The notes: generated by a model from the sequence alone, not told the origin. A stretch of 64,000 nucleotides of DNA from Thalassia testudinum (GCA_037157565.1 JAZHRO010000036.1:19208501-19272500), one strand, 5' to 3'; shown: positions 30,408 through 41,189, numbered from the stretch's first letter. Numbers and translations are program-made.

Positions 30408-32699
30408 CCACCCCTCCTACCAAACCCAAACCAAAATCAGGCCGGATTAAATTCTGTAACAACACGTAGTGGTAAAACAACTCAAGACCTGCATTATCCA
30501 AACCACTCCAAGCCTGATAACCATGACCCTAGGATAGTTATCCAAGGTACCGCTGTTCCAGATCCACAACCTGGACCTATCCTAGAAGAACCAACCAAGA
30601 TCCCGTTTCCCGAGGCCCTGACCAAGGGAAAGAAGACCACCAAACCTGTGGCCCCTGAGGAGGACCTGGTCAAGCTCTTTGAGCAGGTCCACATAAACAT
30701 CCCCTTGATGGATGCAATCCGCCACGTACCAGCTTACGCACGATTTCTAAAGAATACATGTACACCCCAGCGTAAGCCGCGAACCAAGGGAGGGAGCCCA
30801 ATTGTTCTGTCAGAGCAAGCCAGCTCTGTAATCCTTAGTAGACTCCCACCCAAGGCAAAAGATCCTGGAACTCCCCTGATTTCCTGTAAGATAGGTGGTA
30901 CCCAATTTGATAGAGCATTGTTAGACTTGGGTGCATCCATAAACCTGATACCCACATCCTTACTTGACCATCTAGAAGAATCTGAGCTGAAACCAACCGA
31001 GGTGACATTACAATTAGCAGATCGATCTATAAAGTCACCAAAAGGGATTCTCGAGGATGTTATCGTGAGAGTGCGGGATTTCTATTTTCCAGTGGACTTT
31101 ATAGTCTTAGATATGGATGCACCTGAGAACCCTAGGGATACACCAATCATTCTAGGGAGACCTTTCTTGGCTACTGCTAGAGCCAACATCAGCTGTGAGG
31201 AGGGCCAAATAGAGCTTAAGTTTGGAGATCAAACACTAAAAATTGATATATTCAAGGCCCAACAAGGAATTAATTGCGGCGTCATCGAACAAATTTGTGA
31301 CATCAAGACTTTGGTTGATGAATCACACCTCCAGAATGACTCGATTATGCCTCATCAACCACAGAAGGATCTTGACCCGCAAACAGAGGAGTCGAATCCA
31401 GATATGAACAACCCAGTAACTCCCACCCTTGAACCTCACATCTATACTGAACCACCTGCTGCTGCTGAAAACCCCATCCTCGAACTGAAACCCCTTCCTG
31501 CTCACTTGAAATACGTCTTTTTGGGTTCTAATCAGACCCTTCCTGTGATTATCAATTCCAACCTCAGTCCTGAACAGGAATCCCGTCTGATTGTTGTCCT
31601 CCAGCAACATCGCAGAGCCATCGGATGGACTCTCGATGATTTGACTGGAATAAGTCCCTCTTATTGTACTCATCATATCTATTCAGAAGAGGGTACACGA
31701 CCTTCTCGTGAAATGCAGAGACGCTTAAACCCCAATCTGCAGGAGGTCGTGAAAAAGGAGATCATCAAATGGTTAGATGCCGGAATCATCTACCCTATCT
31801 CCGATAGTCGTTGGGTGAGCCCAATTCAGGTCGTGCCCAAGAAGGCAGGACTCACCACTATAACGACTGAGACCGGAGAAATCATTCCTACCCGATTAGC
31901 CAACTCGTGGAGAGTCTGTATAGATTACCGTCGACTCAATTCCTCCACGAAGAAGGATCATTTCCCACTACCCTTCATTGATCAAATTCTCGAAAAATTA
32001 GCGGGAAATAGGTTCTTCTGCTTTCTTGACGGGTACTCCGGTTATAACCAGGTGGCAATCCATCCTGAGGACCAAGAAAAGACCACGTTCACCTGCCCCT
32101 TCGGAACATACGCTTTCCGAAGGATGCCTTTCGGTCTTTGCAATGCACCCGCTACTTTTCAGCGATGCATGCTTGCCATATTCTCAGATATGGTAGGTAA
32201 TTATCTGGAAGTCTTCATGGATGACTTTTTAGTTTTCGGAGCATCATTCGACGATTGCCTCCAACACTTGGTCCAGATACTCAGGCGGTGCATCGGTGTG
32301 AATTTGGTTCTTTCCTGGGAAAAGAGCCATTTCATGGTGCCTGAGGGAATTGTCCTGGGACACTCAATTTCGGAGAAAGGTATCCAAGTGGATCGAGCTA
32401 AGGTTAATCTGATTTCTCACCTTCCTATGCCTAGCTCGATCAGGGACATCCGATCCTTTTTAGGGCATGTCGGTTTTTATCGACGATTTATCCCTGATTT
32501 TTCAAAAATCGCACGCCCCCTGACCACTCTTCTCTCCAAGGATGTTCCCTTCGAAATTTCCAAGGAATGCACTCAAGCATTTGAAATCCTGCGTGACCGA
32601 GTCACCCAAGCCCCGATCCTACAGTCCCCTGATTGGTCTCAACCCTTTGAGATCATGTGTGATGCATCCGACTTCGCTGTAGGAGCGGTTTTGGGATAG
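30408..32699 (+). CDS. pol: E3 pol, part 1: aspartic protease and reverse transcriptase
   Basis: Same frame as gag, open from the TAG at 30405 to the next TAG at 32697. The first internal ATG is at 30648, but no start is needed if the gag stop is read through or is a mutation. The protease site LDLGASINLIP is at 30921-30953; VTLQLADRS and ILGRPFLATA follow. The RT begins near 31730 (EVVKKEIIKWLDAGIIYPIS), with WVSPIQVVPKKAGL, RVCIDYRRLNSSTKKDHFPL, FCFLDGYSGYNQ, CPFGTYAFRRMPFGLCNAPA and the catalytic FMDD at 32214-32225, then the thumb/connection GIVLGHSIS and IRSFLGHVGFYRRFI. The RT core is complete. RNase H starts CDASDFAVGAVLG, and the TAG replaces the next residue (Gln in E2). Confidence 0.93.
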   Translation, partial: PPLLPNPNQNQAGLNSVTTRSGKTTQDLHYPNHSKPDNHDPRIVIQGTAVPDPQPGPILEEPTKIPFPEALTKGKKTTKPVAPEEDLVKLFEQVHINIPLMDAIRHVPAYARFLKNTCTPQRKPRTKGGSPIVLSEQASSVILSRLPPKAKDPGTPLISCKIGGTQFDRALLDLGASINLIPTSLLDHLEESELKPTEVTLQLADRSIKSPKGILEDVIVRVRDFYFPVDFIVLDMDAPENPRDTPIILGRPFLATARANISCEEGQIELKFGDQTLKIDIFKAQQGINCGVIEQICDIKTLVDESHLQNDSIMPHQPQKDLDPQTEESNPDMNNPVTPTLEPHIYTEPPAAAENPILELKPLPAHLKYVFLGSNQTLPVIINSNLSPEQESRLIVVLQQHRRAIGWTLDDLTGISPSYCTHHIYSEEGTRPSREMQRRLNPNLQEVVKKEIIKWLDAGIIYPISDSRWVSPIQVVPKKAGLTTITTETGEIIPTRLANSWRVCIDYRRLNSSTKKDHFPLPFIDQILEKLAGNRFFCFLDGYSGYNQVAIHPEDQEKTTFTCPFGTYAFRRMPFGLCNAPATFQRCMLAIFSDMVGNYLEVFMDDFLVFGASFDDCLQHLVQILRRCIGVNLVLSWEKSHFMVPEGIVLGHSISEKGIQVDRAKVNLISHLPMPSSIRDIRSFLGHVGFYRRFIPDFSKIARPLTTLLSKDVPFEISKECTQAFEILRDRVTQAPILQSPDWSQPFEIMCDASDFAVGAVLG

Positions 32700-33000
32700 A
32701 AAATTGACAAGAAACCTGTGGTCATTTACTACGCCAGCAAAACACTCGATGAGGCTCAGCGTAACTATACGGTTACTGAGAAAGAGCTGCTAGCTGTAGT
32801 ATTTGCCCTAGAAAAGTTCAGATCGTACCTTCTGGGTTCCTGTGTCATCATATACTCGGATCACACAGCTGTGAGGCATCTCCTTGCAAAGAAGGACGCG
32901 AAACCTCGATTAATCCGATGGATCTTGCTGTTGCAAGAATTTGACCTTGAGATTCGCGACAAAGCGGGAAGCAAAACGTGGTAGCTAATCACTTGTCCCG
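32700..33000 (+). pseudogene. pol: E3 pol, part 2: RNase H, ends in a frameshift
   Basis: In frame with RT after the TAG at 32697: [31 protein letters not shown] (catalytic Glu) and [12 protein letters not shown] (catalytic Asp). Near 32966 one base appears lost from a G run (GCGGGAAGC), after which the frame ends KTW-stop while the expected [10 protein letters not shown] continues in the +2 frame from 32972. Other RNase H residues look intact, so the frameshift is likely recent. Confidence 0.88.
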
Positions 33001-34378
33001 TCTTCCTTCTGAAATAATTGACCCTTCCGGACCCATCACTGAGCATTTTCCCGATGAGCACCTGCTGACTATTGGTACTAGCCTTCCATGGTTTGCTAAT
33101 ATAGTAAATTACTTGGCATCTCATCAGACCCCATCCGATTGGCCGAAGGCCAAGAAAGACAAATTACGCTCCGATGCCAAGTATTACATTTGGGAAGACC
33201 CGTACCTCTTCCGCATAGGTGCCGATCAGATCATCCGGAGATGTGTCCCGGAAGGGGAATTCAACAATATCCTCTCTTTCTGCCATGACCAGGCATGCGG
33301 TGGCCATTTTGCCGGGCATAAAACCGCATCAAAAGTCCTCCAGTGCGGCTTTTACTAGCCCACACTGTTCAAAGACGCATACAATCACTGCAAGGCATGC
33401 AGTCGTTGCCAGACTTTGGGCAACATGAGCCATCGCGACATGATGCCTATGCAACCGATTCTAGTATGCGAAATCTTTGATGTTTGGGGGATTGATTTTA
33501 TGGGCCCCTTTCCTATTTCGGATGGTTTCGAATACATTCTGTTGGCTGTGGACTACGTGTCCAAATGGATCGAAGCCATACCGACCCGAACCTGCGATCA
33601 CAAAATCGTTCTCAAATTCATTCATCAACACATTTTCTCAAGGTTCGGGATTCCTCGTGCAATAATCTCTGATGGGGGGACCCATTTCACAAATGCTCAG
33701 TTTAGGTCACTGATGACCAAATACGGGGTGTCTCACCGAATCTCTACTCCTTACCACCCCCAAACTAATGGTCTAGCTGAGCTGTCTAATCGGGAGATCA
33801 AGAAAATCCTGCAAGTCACTGTTCGACCTGACAGGAAGGACTGGTGGTCCCGACTTCCGGAAGCATTGTGGGCCTATAGGACCGCCCACAAGACCCAATT
33901 GGGCATGTCTCCCTTTAGACTGGTGTACGGAAAGGCATGCCACCTTCCCGTAGAACTAGAGCATAAAGCCTATTGGGCAGTACGGAACTGTAATCTAGAT
34001 CTTTCCAAGGCTGGGACCCACAGAAAACTCCAAATCAGCGAGATCGATGAATTACGCCTAGACGCGTACGAGAACTCGCAAATCTACAAGGAGCGGGTTA
34101 AAGCCTTCCACGACAAACACATCTCGAGAAAGATCTTTCATCCTGGTCAAAGGGTCCTACTCTTTGATGCCCGACTAAAACTCTTCCCAGGAAAACTGAG
34201 ATCCAAGTGGGTCGGACCATATTTGGTCCGACAGGTTTTTGGAAATGGAGCAATCGAAATCAGTCCACACAGCCACGATTCTGAACCTTTCATCGTGAAC
34301 GGTCAGAGACTCAAGCCGTTCATCGATGTAACTTCTACTGATTTGGCTGAGGCATCTTATATCCTCCTTTCCCCTTGA
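32972..34378 (+). pseudogene. pol: E3 pol, part 3: integrase with one in-frame TAG
   Basis: After a 100-residue tether comes the H2C2 finger ([21 protein letters not shown] ... CKACSRC; about 33275-33410), interrupted by TAG at 33356-33358 where a Trp is expected (E2 has FFWPSL). From 33416 the core is open: [30 protein letters not shown] and [15 protein letters not shown] carry the three acidic residues. Then come [30 protein letters not shown] and the C-terminal SH3-like end ([27 protein letters not shown]). It stops at 34376-34378. This is the most complete integrase in the window. Confidence 0.92.
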
Positions 34379-34640
34379 GCTTATTGCGCCCAGCCGATGG
34401 CGTAAAACTCAGCGCTTAATGGGAGGCAGCCCGTCATTCTCTTTGAAAACCTGAAACTTGTTCTGACACCTTTTAGCACTCGAAGTTCACCCTTGTAGAC
34501 AGCCGACCCCAACTCAGATGCTTGCATCTGGGATTTGAAATCGTCTGCAAAATTCAACCCGACCCATCCACTCATCCAAATTTCTGTCTTAAGGAATGAA
34601 CTAAGACCCCCTAGGTTACAATGAGGACATTGCAAATCTT

Positions 34641-34655
34641 AGGCATGGGGGGGTA
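34641..34655 (+). other. Upstream polypurine-tract-like site in E3
   Basis: AGGCATGGGGGGGTA after the phrase ATGAGGACATTGCAAATCTT. It is nearly identical to the true PPT at 35911 (AGGCATGGGGGTA), with two more G. It lies about 260 bp after the integrase stop and 1.27 kb before the real PPT. The counterparts are at 8380 (E1) and about 14063-14105 (E2). Confidence 0.6.
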
Positions 34656-35328
34656 TGAAAGTGCAAAACTTGTAAGAAAAGGTTTCAAACAAAAAAATTC
34701 ACATATGCCAAAAACACCATAAAAATTAAAAAATTTTTCGAAAAAGAATAAGAGGAAAAGAGGAGAAGGAAATTTTGTGAAGGAGAAAAGAAACAAAATG
34801 AAAAAGGAGCACAAAATTATGAGAAAAAGTGATAGTCATTAGTAAGGAACTAAGGAATTAACCTAAGTTCTAGACCTCATTCAAGAAAAGTGCACAAAGA
34901 GATTAGTAAAGAATGCAAACCTTAGGCATTCTTGAATAGACTCTTAGTACCCATTAAGATCTGGACACTCCTCAAGAGGTTGAGGAAAATGAAAAGCTGA
35001 AGTATTAGGTCTAAGGCTTAGGGAGTATTCGGCCTCGTTAACTAATTTTTGGTTTACGGGACTCAGTAACCTAAGCACCCTAACCTTACACACAGCCTAG
35101 TTCAGTAAGCGTAAAAATCAGAATCACGCAGAAGCGTCGCAAAATCCTGAAAAGAACACCTAGAATAGGAGCGGCCGATCAACACAAGTTGATTTGGACG
35201 AGTTCCCAGCGCGGAGAGGCGGGAAATCCCCTCGAAGATGCGTAACAAAATATCATCTCCTCGGTGCTTGTCTCTTAGGATATTTACATATCCTACTGGG
35301 GGCATGTAAGCACTCTGCTGGTTCAGAT

Positions 35329-35480
35329 TCCATGGATGGCATTATCTCGAAGTGTCAATTGCCAGGGTCTGGATTCGGCCACGGAACACCATGGATGGGA
35401 TTATCTCGAAATCTCAATAGCCAGGGTTCCGGGGGTTGCCATGGGCGGTGCTATCTCGAAGCATCGATCGCCAGGAACCC
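35329..35480 (+). repeat. Three tandem hairpin units in the E3 3' noncoding region
   Basis: Units at about 35329-35371, 35387-35430 and 35437-35480 share CCATGG, then a stem arm, the loop ATCTCGAA, the other arm and GCCAGG. The flanking arms differ between units yet can pair with each other in each one (for example GGCG-GTGCT ... AGCAT-CGAT-CGCC in unit 3). Spacing of the ATCTCGA loop is 60 and 50 bp. Confidence 0.65.
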
Positions 35481-35885
35481 TTGAGGATTGATGATGGGAG
35501 CAAGGAATCTGATACAGACCGTGTTGAAAAGCCAATCCTAGGCTAGAACTAAAAAGAAAAAGAGAGAGAAAACTCTCCAAACAGAAAAACTTTCTATCTC
35601 TCTCTTACAAAACGCACTGCGAACTGAGCCAGGGCTAAAATCATTTCAAGCACGGGTGCTTTAACCACGAAGTCCAATACACCTTAGGTTAGTTCTTGTG
35701 GACCTTAAAAACCTTTGCTAAAAGGCTGAGGCTAAGGCTAGACAGATTTGGATCTTGATTGGTACTAGAGTACCTTTTAGGCCTATGGTCAGCATTCTAA
35801 CCTAATCTATGCTCAAATAAAAAAAGGCACTTATCTAAAACTATTAAAAACTTCATGGTCTAGAACAAGGGTTGAAACCTTAAGT

Positions 35886-35923
35886 TTTTGCTAAGGGACT
35901 AGCAAAAGCTAGGCATGGGGGTA
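35886..35923 (+). other. PPT hairpin and polypurine tract of E3
   Basis: TTTTGCTA (35886-35893), loop AGGGAC, TAGCAAAA (35900-35907), then GCT and the tract AGGCATGGGGGTA (35911-35923) directly abutting the 3' LTR. Confidence 0.85.
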
Positions 35924-38254
35924 TGATGAGAACCTCATCATGAGCCATAACTAGCTCATTTTGACCTAATACAAAGGATAAAAGCTCCTACATATCTCAA
36001 GGAAAGGCTTAACTCAGAGAATTCTGAGTTTGAGAAGAAAATAAGTCATAAGGGGTAAAAATGCAATTTTACCAGTATAATCTGCATACAGGGTAATTCA
36101 GGGCCCAAACATAGGTCAAAGCAGCTTAATAAGAATAAAAGTGGGATGAGATGATCTAGCAAGGGCTACAGCACTTCCAAGAAACTAAATGATAATCTGT
36201 AACCCTAAAACAACCCACTTCAATTCATGAGGTTCGAGGCAAAGTAAAAATATAATAAACCCTCTAAAATTCATAGAAAAATAATCTCTAGGGTTTAGAA
36301 CCTTCAATTTGGCCTTCAGAACCCATTTTGACCTACATTGAGAACCATGCCCAATTAATAACTTAATTTGGGTTTTTGCATAAATTGACCGGTCAAACAA
36401 GGTTTAATATAGAAATGAAATTCACCATCAGATTCCTTAGGTCCTAATTAATCATGTATAAAAACTTGAGCCTAAGAAGAAACCTCCTTGACCGACTTTA
36501 CACTTTGGTCCTCATATATTTACTTTTTGGCCCTCAACTTCTGAACCATCGCATTTTGGCCCCTAACTCTCCTTCGTTCTTCGCATTCAGGTCCCCCCTG
36601 CAAAACCTGCCAGCACCATGCTCCGGCGACCTTGCGCGGAGCATGGCGCCGCGCAGGGTGAGGGGGGAAGCCTGGCAAGTAAACCGGGGGTGCCCTGCGT
36701 CGTCAGCCGTCGCAGGGACACCCCCCTGGTCGCTATAGCCCACCATACCGGCCGTGCGAACGCATGGACGGTATGGGTTTTCGTTTCCGGCCATCCTCCG
36801 ACGAGGGAGACACGTCGTCTCCCTCCGCCTTCCTCCCTGTTTTGATCCCTATAAATACCCCCCGTTGCTTCACCGACCGGGGCAGCTCGGGTCTGACGGA
36901 GAAAACCCCCAACTTTCCTCTCTTCTCTCTCCGGCAGACGCTCACCAGCTCCGGCGGTTCCTCCCCCTTCTCCTCTTCGCTCTGCCTCAATACCAGCAGC
37001 AGAGACTTCCTCCCCTGCTCTTCCCGCGCCACGCCGCACCCAGCTGGCGCCTCTCCGGCTCTCTGCTCGCCGCCGCCCCTTTCCCTGAGCATCGTCTTCT
37101 CCGGCTGTCGCCCTGCTGCTCCCCCTTCGTCCCTGCAAGTTTTGAGGTTCGACCGCCATTAACGCACATTGAAGCAGCTTCTCCCGCGCTCCAGGTCTCC
37201 AGCTGCTGCAGATTACGGGGAGTCTTGTGAAGGCAACCAGCCAGCAACCGACGCAAATCGAAGCCGCAGCTGCAGAAGCTAGGCCGCGGTCTCCCAGCAG
37301 GTGCACGCGAGGAGAGGCCTCCGGTTAGTCCCACATCGGTAAGCCTCACAACCTCTTCACCGTTTAAATTGATTTTGTGCATTAGCTCTACTGCCTCAGC
37401 ACACGGGGTGAGGTCCCCTTCACCCGCCCGGTTACCCGGTCTCGTCCGCGCTCACGCCCCGCGGACCTGACCCGACCCGACTTAAGACTGACCTGCACTC
37501 CTCGCCCACCACACACGCCGGTGGGCCTGGACCTGACCCGTACCCGACTACCCGGCAGCTCTGGGAGAGCTTTCCCAAGAGTGGTTTCAGAGAGAGAGAG
37601 ACGCGGGGGGGAGAGGGTAGAGTAGGTTTTGTCCTCTGACGTAAGCTCTGAAGGGTGCAGGCACAGGTGAAGAAGAAGGATCGCGGAAGAAGAAGGAAGC
37701 TGAGGGAGACACTGTAGCAACAGGGAGTTTAAGTCGTCTGATTTGGAAATCAGACGACGTCCTAAAGAGAAAAGAAGAAAGAAGAAGGGGCGACGTCCTG
37801 ACTGGAAAAAGAAAAAAAAAAGGAGATCTGAAGAACAACAGAAGAAGGCGAGGCAGAGGAGAACACAAAAGAACAAGGGAAGAACTGAAAGAAGAAGAAC
37901 AAAGAAGAAAGAAGAAGATCTGAAGAAAGACAGAAGAAAAAGGAAGAGCAGGAACAGCTGGAAGAAGAAGAAGAGCATCACCACTGCAGAAGAAGAAGAT
38001 CACCTCTGCAGACAAAGAAGAAGAAGATCTGAGACGAGGAGAAACAAAGAGAAAACAACAAATCCTTTCTCTCTCTTTCTTTATTTTTGTAAAAGAAACA
38101 TGTATATCTCTATAATACAACTTGCTCCCTGAGTTCGACCTCGGGAACTCTTTTCCGAGTAAAAAAAAAAAAAAAATTTATATATTTGAAATGATGGCAA
38201 CAACTGGCTATACTACGACGCTATAACAATAAAACCCTGCTGTCGACCCCATCA
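35924..38254 (+). repeat. E3 3' LTR
   Basis: Begins TGATGAGAACCTCATCA and ends CCCCATCA, followed by the GCTAT duplication. About 99% identical to 25375-27734 by eye except for a few indels. TATA box at 36850-36857; purine tract at 37655-38060; U5 hairpin at 38131-38150. The last ~20 bp differ from the 5' LTR end (GGTTGTCCACTCA against TGCTGTCGACCCCATCA), the only unexpected difference between the two copies. Confidence 0.95.
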
Positions 38255-38259
38255 GCTAT
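38255..38259. repeat. Target-site duplication of E3, right copy (GCTAT)
   Basis: Identical to 25370-25374; L1 ORF2 resumes immediately after it. Confidence 0.9.
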
Positions 38260-40863
38260 GAATGCTGGATGAAAAAGAAGATGTTGGATGGTTGAATAAG
38301 GCTGAGATGGAGCAAAGAAAGGACTGGCAAGAGGTGGTCAACCCTGAGGACTTGGCGAGAGAGATGGATTAGAGAGAAAAATCTTGGCAACTGCGATTAA
38401 AAGAGGGGGATGCAAACATAAAGTACTTTCACATGGCTGAAAGTGCTAGAAGGAGGGTGAATCTCATATCCTCACTGAAGAAGGATGACCTCATACTAAC
38501 TTCTGTTGATGATATTTGGAGGGAGGTTGTACGATACTTCAGCGAGACCACCAAGGCAACAGAGAGGGGCAGTTGGAGAATGGTAGCATCAAGCCTTTCT
38601 TGGGTGGGAGATTAGGCCGCTCACAGGTTGACAGATAGCATCACAGAGCAGGAGGTGGTAGAGTCTATGAATGGGTTGAATGCGGAAGGGTCTCCAGGAC
38701 CGGACGGGTTTCAAGTTTTTTCTACAAGGAATTTTGGCAAGTGGTCAGAGGGGACGTGATGGAAGTCATCAAAGAATTCCAAAGTGGTAACTCAGGGATG
38801 GAAAGAATTAACAAGTTGTATTTTTCTTGCTTCCAAAGAAATATGGGGCTAAGAGTTTGTCAGAGTTTAGACCAATCGCTCTTTCAAACTCGATCTACCT
38901 GATCATCAGCAAAGTGTTGGTCAACCGTTTGAAGGGAGTTTTGTCTGACTTAATTAGTCCAGTACAGTCGGCTTTCCTCCCCAATAGATTGCTACAAGAA
39001 TCCTTCATTGTAGCACAGGAGATGGTGGAAGGGTGGTGCAGAAGAAAGAGTAAAGCCTGCATGTGGAAGGTGGAAGAGTAAATCCTTACATGTGGGAGAT
39101 TTTTAAAAGGAGAGGCTTCCCTGTACTTTGGGTTCAGTGGATGAAAAGGTGTATCGTGACATCATCCTTTTCGCCTTTAGTTAATGGAAGGCCGTGCAAG
39201 GTGTGGATACAACCGCAATGTGGAGTGAGACAAGGGTGACCCTTGGCCCCTTTAATTTTTAATTTAGCTGTGGACACGTTGGCTGAATTCTCGTGTAGGT
39301 TGGCTAGTGTAGGATTGGTGAAGGGTTACTCTATGTCAAACTCCAGGGTGTTGGCGCCTATTCTGCAATATGCTAACAACACAGTTTTCTTTGTGGAAGG
39401 GGGAGAGAAGAGGCGGAGATCTTATACACTATGGTTAGCATTTTCGGGGAGATTTCAGGACTTAGATTAAATGGCATGACATCATCCCTAGTTTGCTTTG
39501 GTATGGTAGCCCAGGAGAGGGAAACTATTACTTCCATCCTACACATGCCTGTGACCACTTTGCTAATAAGATATTTGGGTCTGTCCCTAAGAAGTGGTAA
39601 GCTGAAGAAGAGTGATTGGGCCATCCTATTTGAGAAAATATCAGCTAAGCTAGAGAATTGGAGCAGAAAATTTTTGTCCAAGGGGGGAAGACTAATTCTT
39701 CTCAACTCGGTCATTACCTCTATCCCCGTCTTCTTTTTTTCTATGTTTAGATCCCCGAAGGCGATATCTCGAAGGCGGTATGGAAGAGGCTAGATATGAT
39801 GAGAAAATGATTTTTTTGGAAAGGTGCATAGGCGGAAAGAAGATTCATGCACCCGGTTAAGTGGCAAAAGCTTTGTAGACCTTGGTCACAGGGTGGGCTG
39901 GGGATTCGCTCCCTCAAAGAGTTTAATAATGCATTGCTACTGAAATGGGCAGTGAAATTATCCACAAATGAAGGGAAATTATGGCCACAGCTGATTAAGG
40001 ATGCCCATGGCTCTTCGATTATGCAACTCTGGTCCACTCCCCCCTAGTGCCCCTCTCCATTTTGGCAGTCAGTATGGAAAGTGATACACGATAATTGGGT
40101 GGAATTAACTCCTATTTTGGGTGATGGCAGGAGCTTCATGTTCTGGACAGATAGATGGTCAAGTCTGGGCAGCCTGAGTGAGTCCTTCCCAAGGGCATAT
40201 GCAGCAGCTGCAAAAGCAGGGTCACTGTCAATGAATGTTGGGATGATGCTAATGGCAGATGGAGCATAGCAGGCACTGGAGTGCGTGAGGGAGGACACAC
40301 GCAGGCAGAACAGGAGCGATTGCTGGCTGAACTTGAGGCATTCCAATCGGTGGGAGGGATAGATTGCTTCAGATGGAAACGTGGTCTTTTCACCCTAGCG
40401 AAGGCAGGGTCTGGTGGCTTGCTCAAACACAGATCAGTCGAGGGGGGATAGGGAATGTACCAAAATTTGGTCTTTGAAGATTCCATTCAAGATTAAGATT
40501 TTCTTATGCCTATGTAGGTGAGATGGCTTGGTTACCGAGGATGTGAGATCTAGAAGGATGGGTGCTGTTGCCCAAAATTGCCCCTTGTGCGGCTTCCCAT
40601 CAGATAGTAGGATGCATTTATTCTCATCCTATGTAATGACGGATCAAATTTGGAGAAGTGCATGTGGCGAAGCTCTTCCCACATGGGAAGACTTATGGAG
40701 AAGACTTCTGACGAAAGGAGAGTGTCAAGTGAAGATGGTTGGAGTCATGTGGTGTGTGTGGCATGCTCAGAATGAGCAATTGTTTAGAGGGAGCTCTATA
40801 AATCTTGGGAACATGTTTAGGGAGTGTTGGAGATTTGTAAAGGAGTGGTGTGATTCATTGTAA
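38260..40863 (+). pseudogene. L1 ORF2, part 3: reverse transcriptase and zf-RVT domain
   Basis: Order of readable motifs: RLKEGDANIKYFHMAESARRR (about 38397-38455), GPDGF at about 38698-38712, the RT fingers LPKKYGAKSLSEFRPIALS and VLVNRLKGVLSDLI, SAFLPNR, then RQG-stop-PLAPLIFNLAVDTL (about 39225-39285). The catalytic motif reads YANNT at 39369-39383 where active L1 RTs have YADDx. The thumb follows (GLRLNGMTSSLVCFG, YLGLSLRSGK), then KLENWSRKFLSKGGRL and a C-terminal zf-RVT-like region (CPLCGFPSDSRMHLFSSYV, about 40574-40640), closing near 40863. There are at least eight stops or frame changes. Dead. Confidence 0.9.
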
Positions 40864-40941
40864 TTCTTTTAAAGAGTTTTGTATAAAATGTTCCGGGTCT
40901 GCTATCGTTATAGATAACACTCCTCATCTTTTAAAAAAAAA
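40864..40941 (+). other. L1 3' tail
   Basis: Short 3' untranslated region ending in a run of nine A at about 40932-40940, the usual LINE tail. A target duplication cannot be checked because the 5' end lies outside the window. Confidence 0.7.
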
Positions 40942-41189
40942 TGTAATTAATGTAGTAATTAGTCATTAGTTAATTTAAAATAATAGAAATGGTGAATTAA
41001 TTAAGTTTATACCTCCTAGTGAACGACCTGGACTCAACCAGTTAAAAAGAATAAAATGTAAAATGTTAGGTTAGCTTGACACTATACTACAATCAACGAT
41101 AATGATTTAATGATCAAGTTAACCTAAGCCCATTCTTTATGCAATTAGTTAAAACTAATAACCTTAATTAACTGTGTTGAGAATTGAAC
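40942..41189 (+). mobile_element. Short LTR-like remnant between L1 and E4
   Basis: AT-rich. The stretch GTGAACGACCTGGACTCAACC followed by ACACTATACTACAATC resembles, in plus orientation, the U5 end of S1 (AACGACCGGGACTCAA ... GACTATACTACGATTC, about 3940-4022). It may therefore be a fragment of an LTR of that group. No coding potential and no clean boundaries; E4 integrase starts abruptly at about 41190. Confidence 0.4.

Larger units (their letters stand above)
34379..35885 (+). other. E3 3' noncoding region
   Basis: No supported ORF in 1.5 kb. It contains the upstream PPT-like site (34641-34655), an A/G-rich stretch (34720-34830) and three tandem hairpin units (35329-35480). Confidence 0.7.
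25375..38254 (+). mobile_element. E3: nearly intact Athila-lineage gypsy element, 12.9 kb
   Basis: E3 has two LTRs (25375-27734 and 35924-38254), an exact tRNA-Asp PBS, gag, protease, RT, RNase H, integrase, two polypurine-like sites and a GCTAT duplication. I counted by eye roughly 20-25 substitutions plus about five small indels between the LTRs, about 1%, so it is the youngest complete element here. Only three in-frame TAG codons (30405, 32697, 33356) and one frameshift (near 32966) separate it from an uninterrupted gag-pol. No env-like ORF: 34379-35910 is noncoding. RT and protease motifs place it in the Athila lineage. Confidence 0.95.
519..40941 (+). mobile_element. L1-type LINE, one element split into three parts by E1 and E3
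   Basis: The three pieces 519-1361, 24583-25374 and 38260-40941 form one L1 LINE of about 4.3 kb once E1 and E3 and their 5-bp target duplications are removed. Order is preserved: ORF1 (DUF4283-like), ORF2 endonuclease start, rest of endonuclease, reverse transcriptase, zf-RVT C-terminus, then a short A tract at about 40932-40940. AAGGA flanks E1 (1357-1361 and 24578-24582) and GCTAT flanks E3 (25370-25374 and 38255-38259), so each break is explained by a clean insertion. The 5' end is hidden by the LTR fragment at 1-518. Many stops and frameshifts mean it is dead. Confidence 0.88.

Noticed and set aside
34379..35885. Env-like third ORF expected in some Athila elements
   Set aside because: No frame longer than about 95 codons and no membrane segment pattern in E3; likewise absent in E2 (13029-14310).
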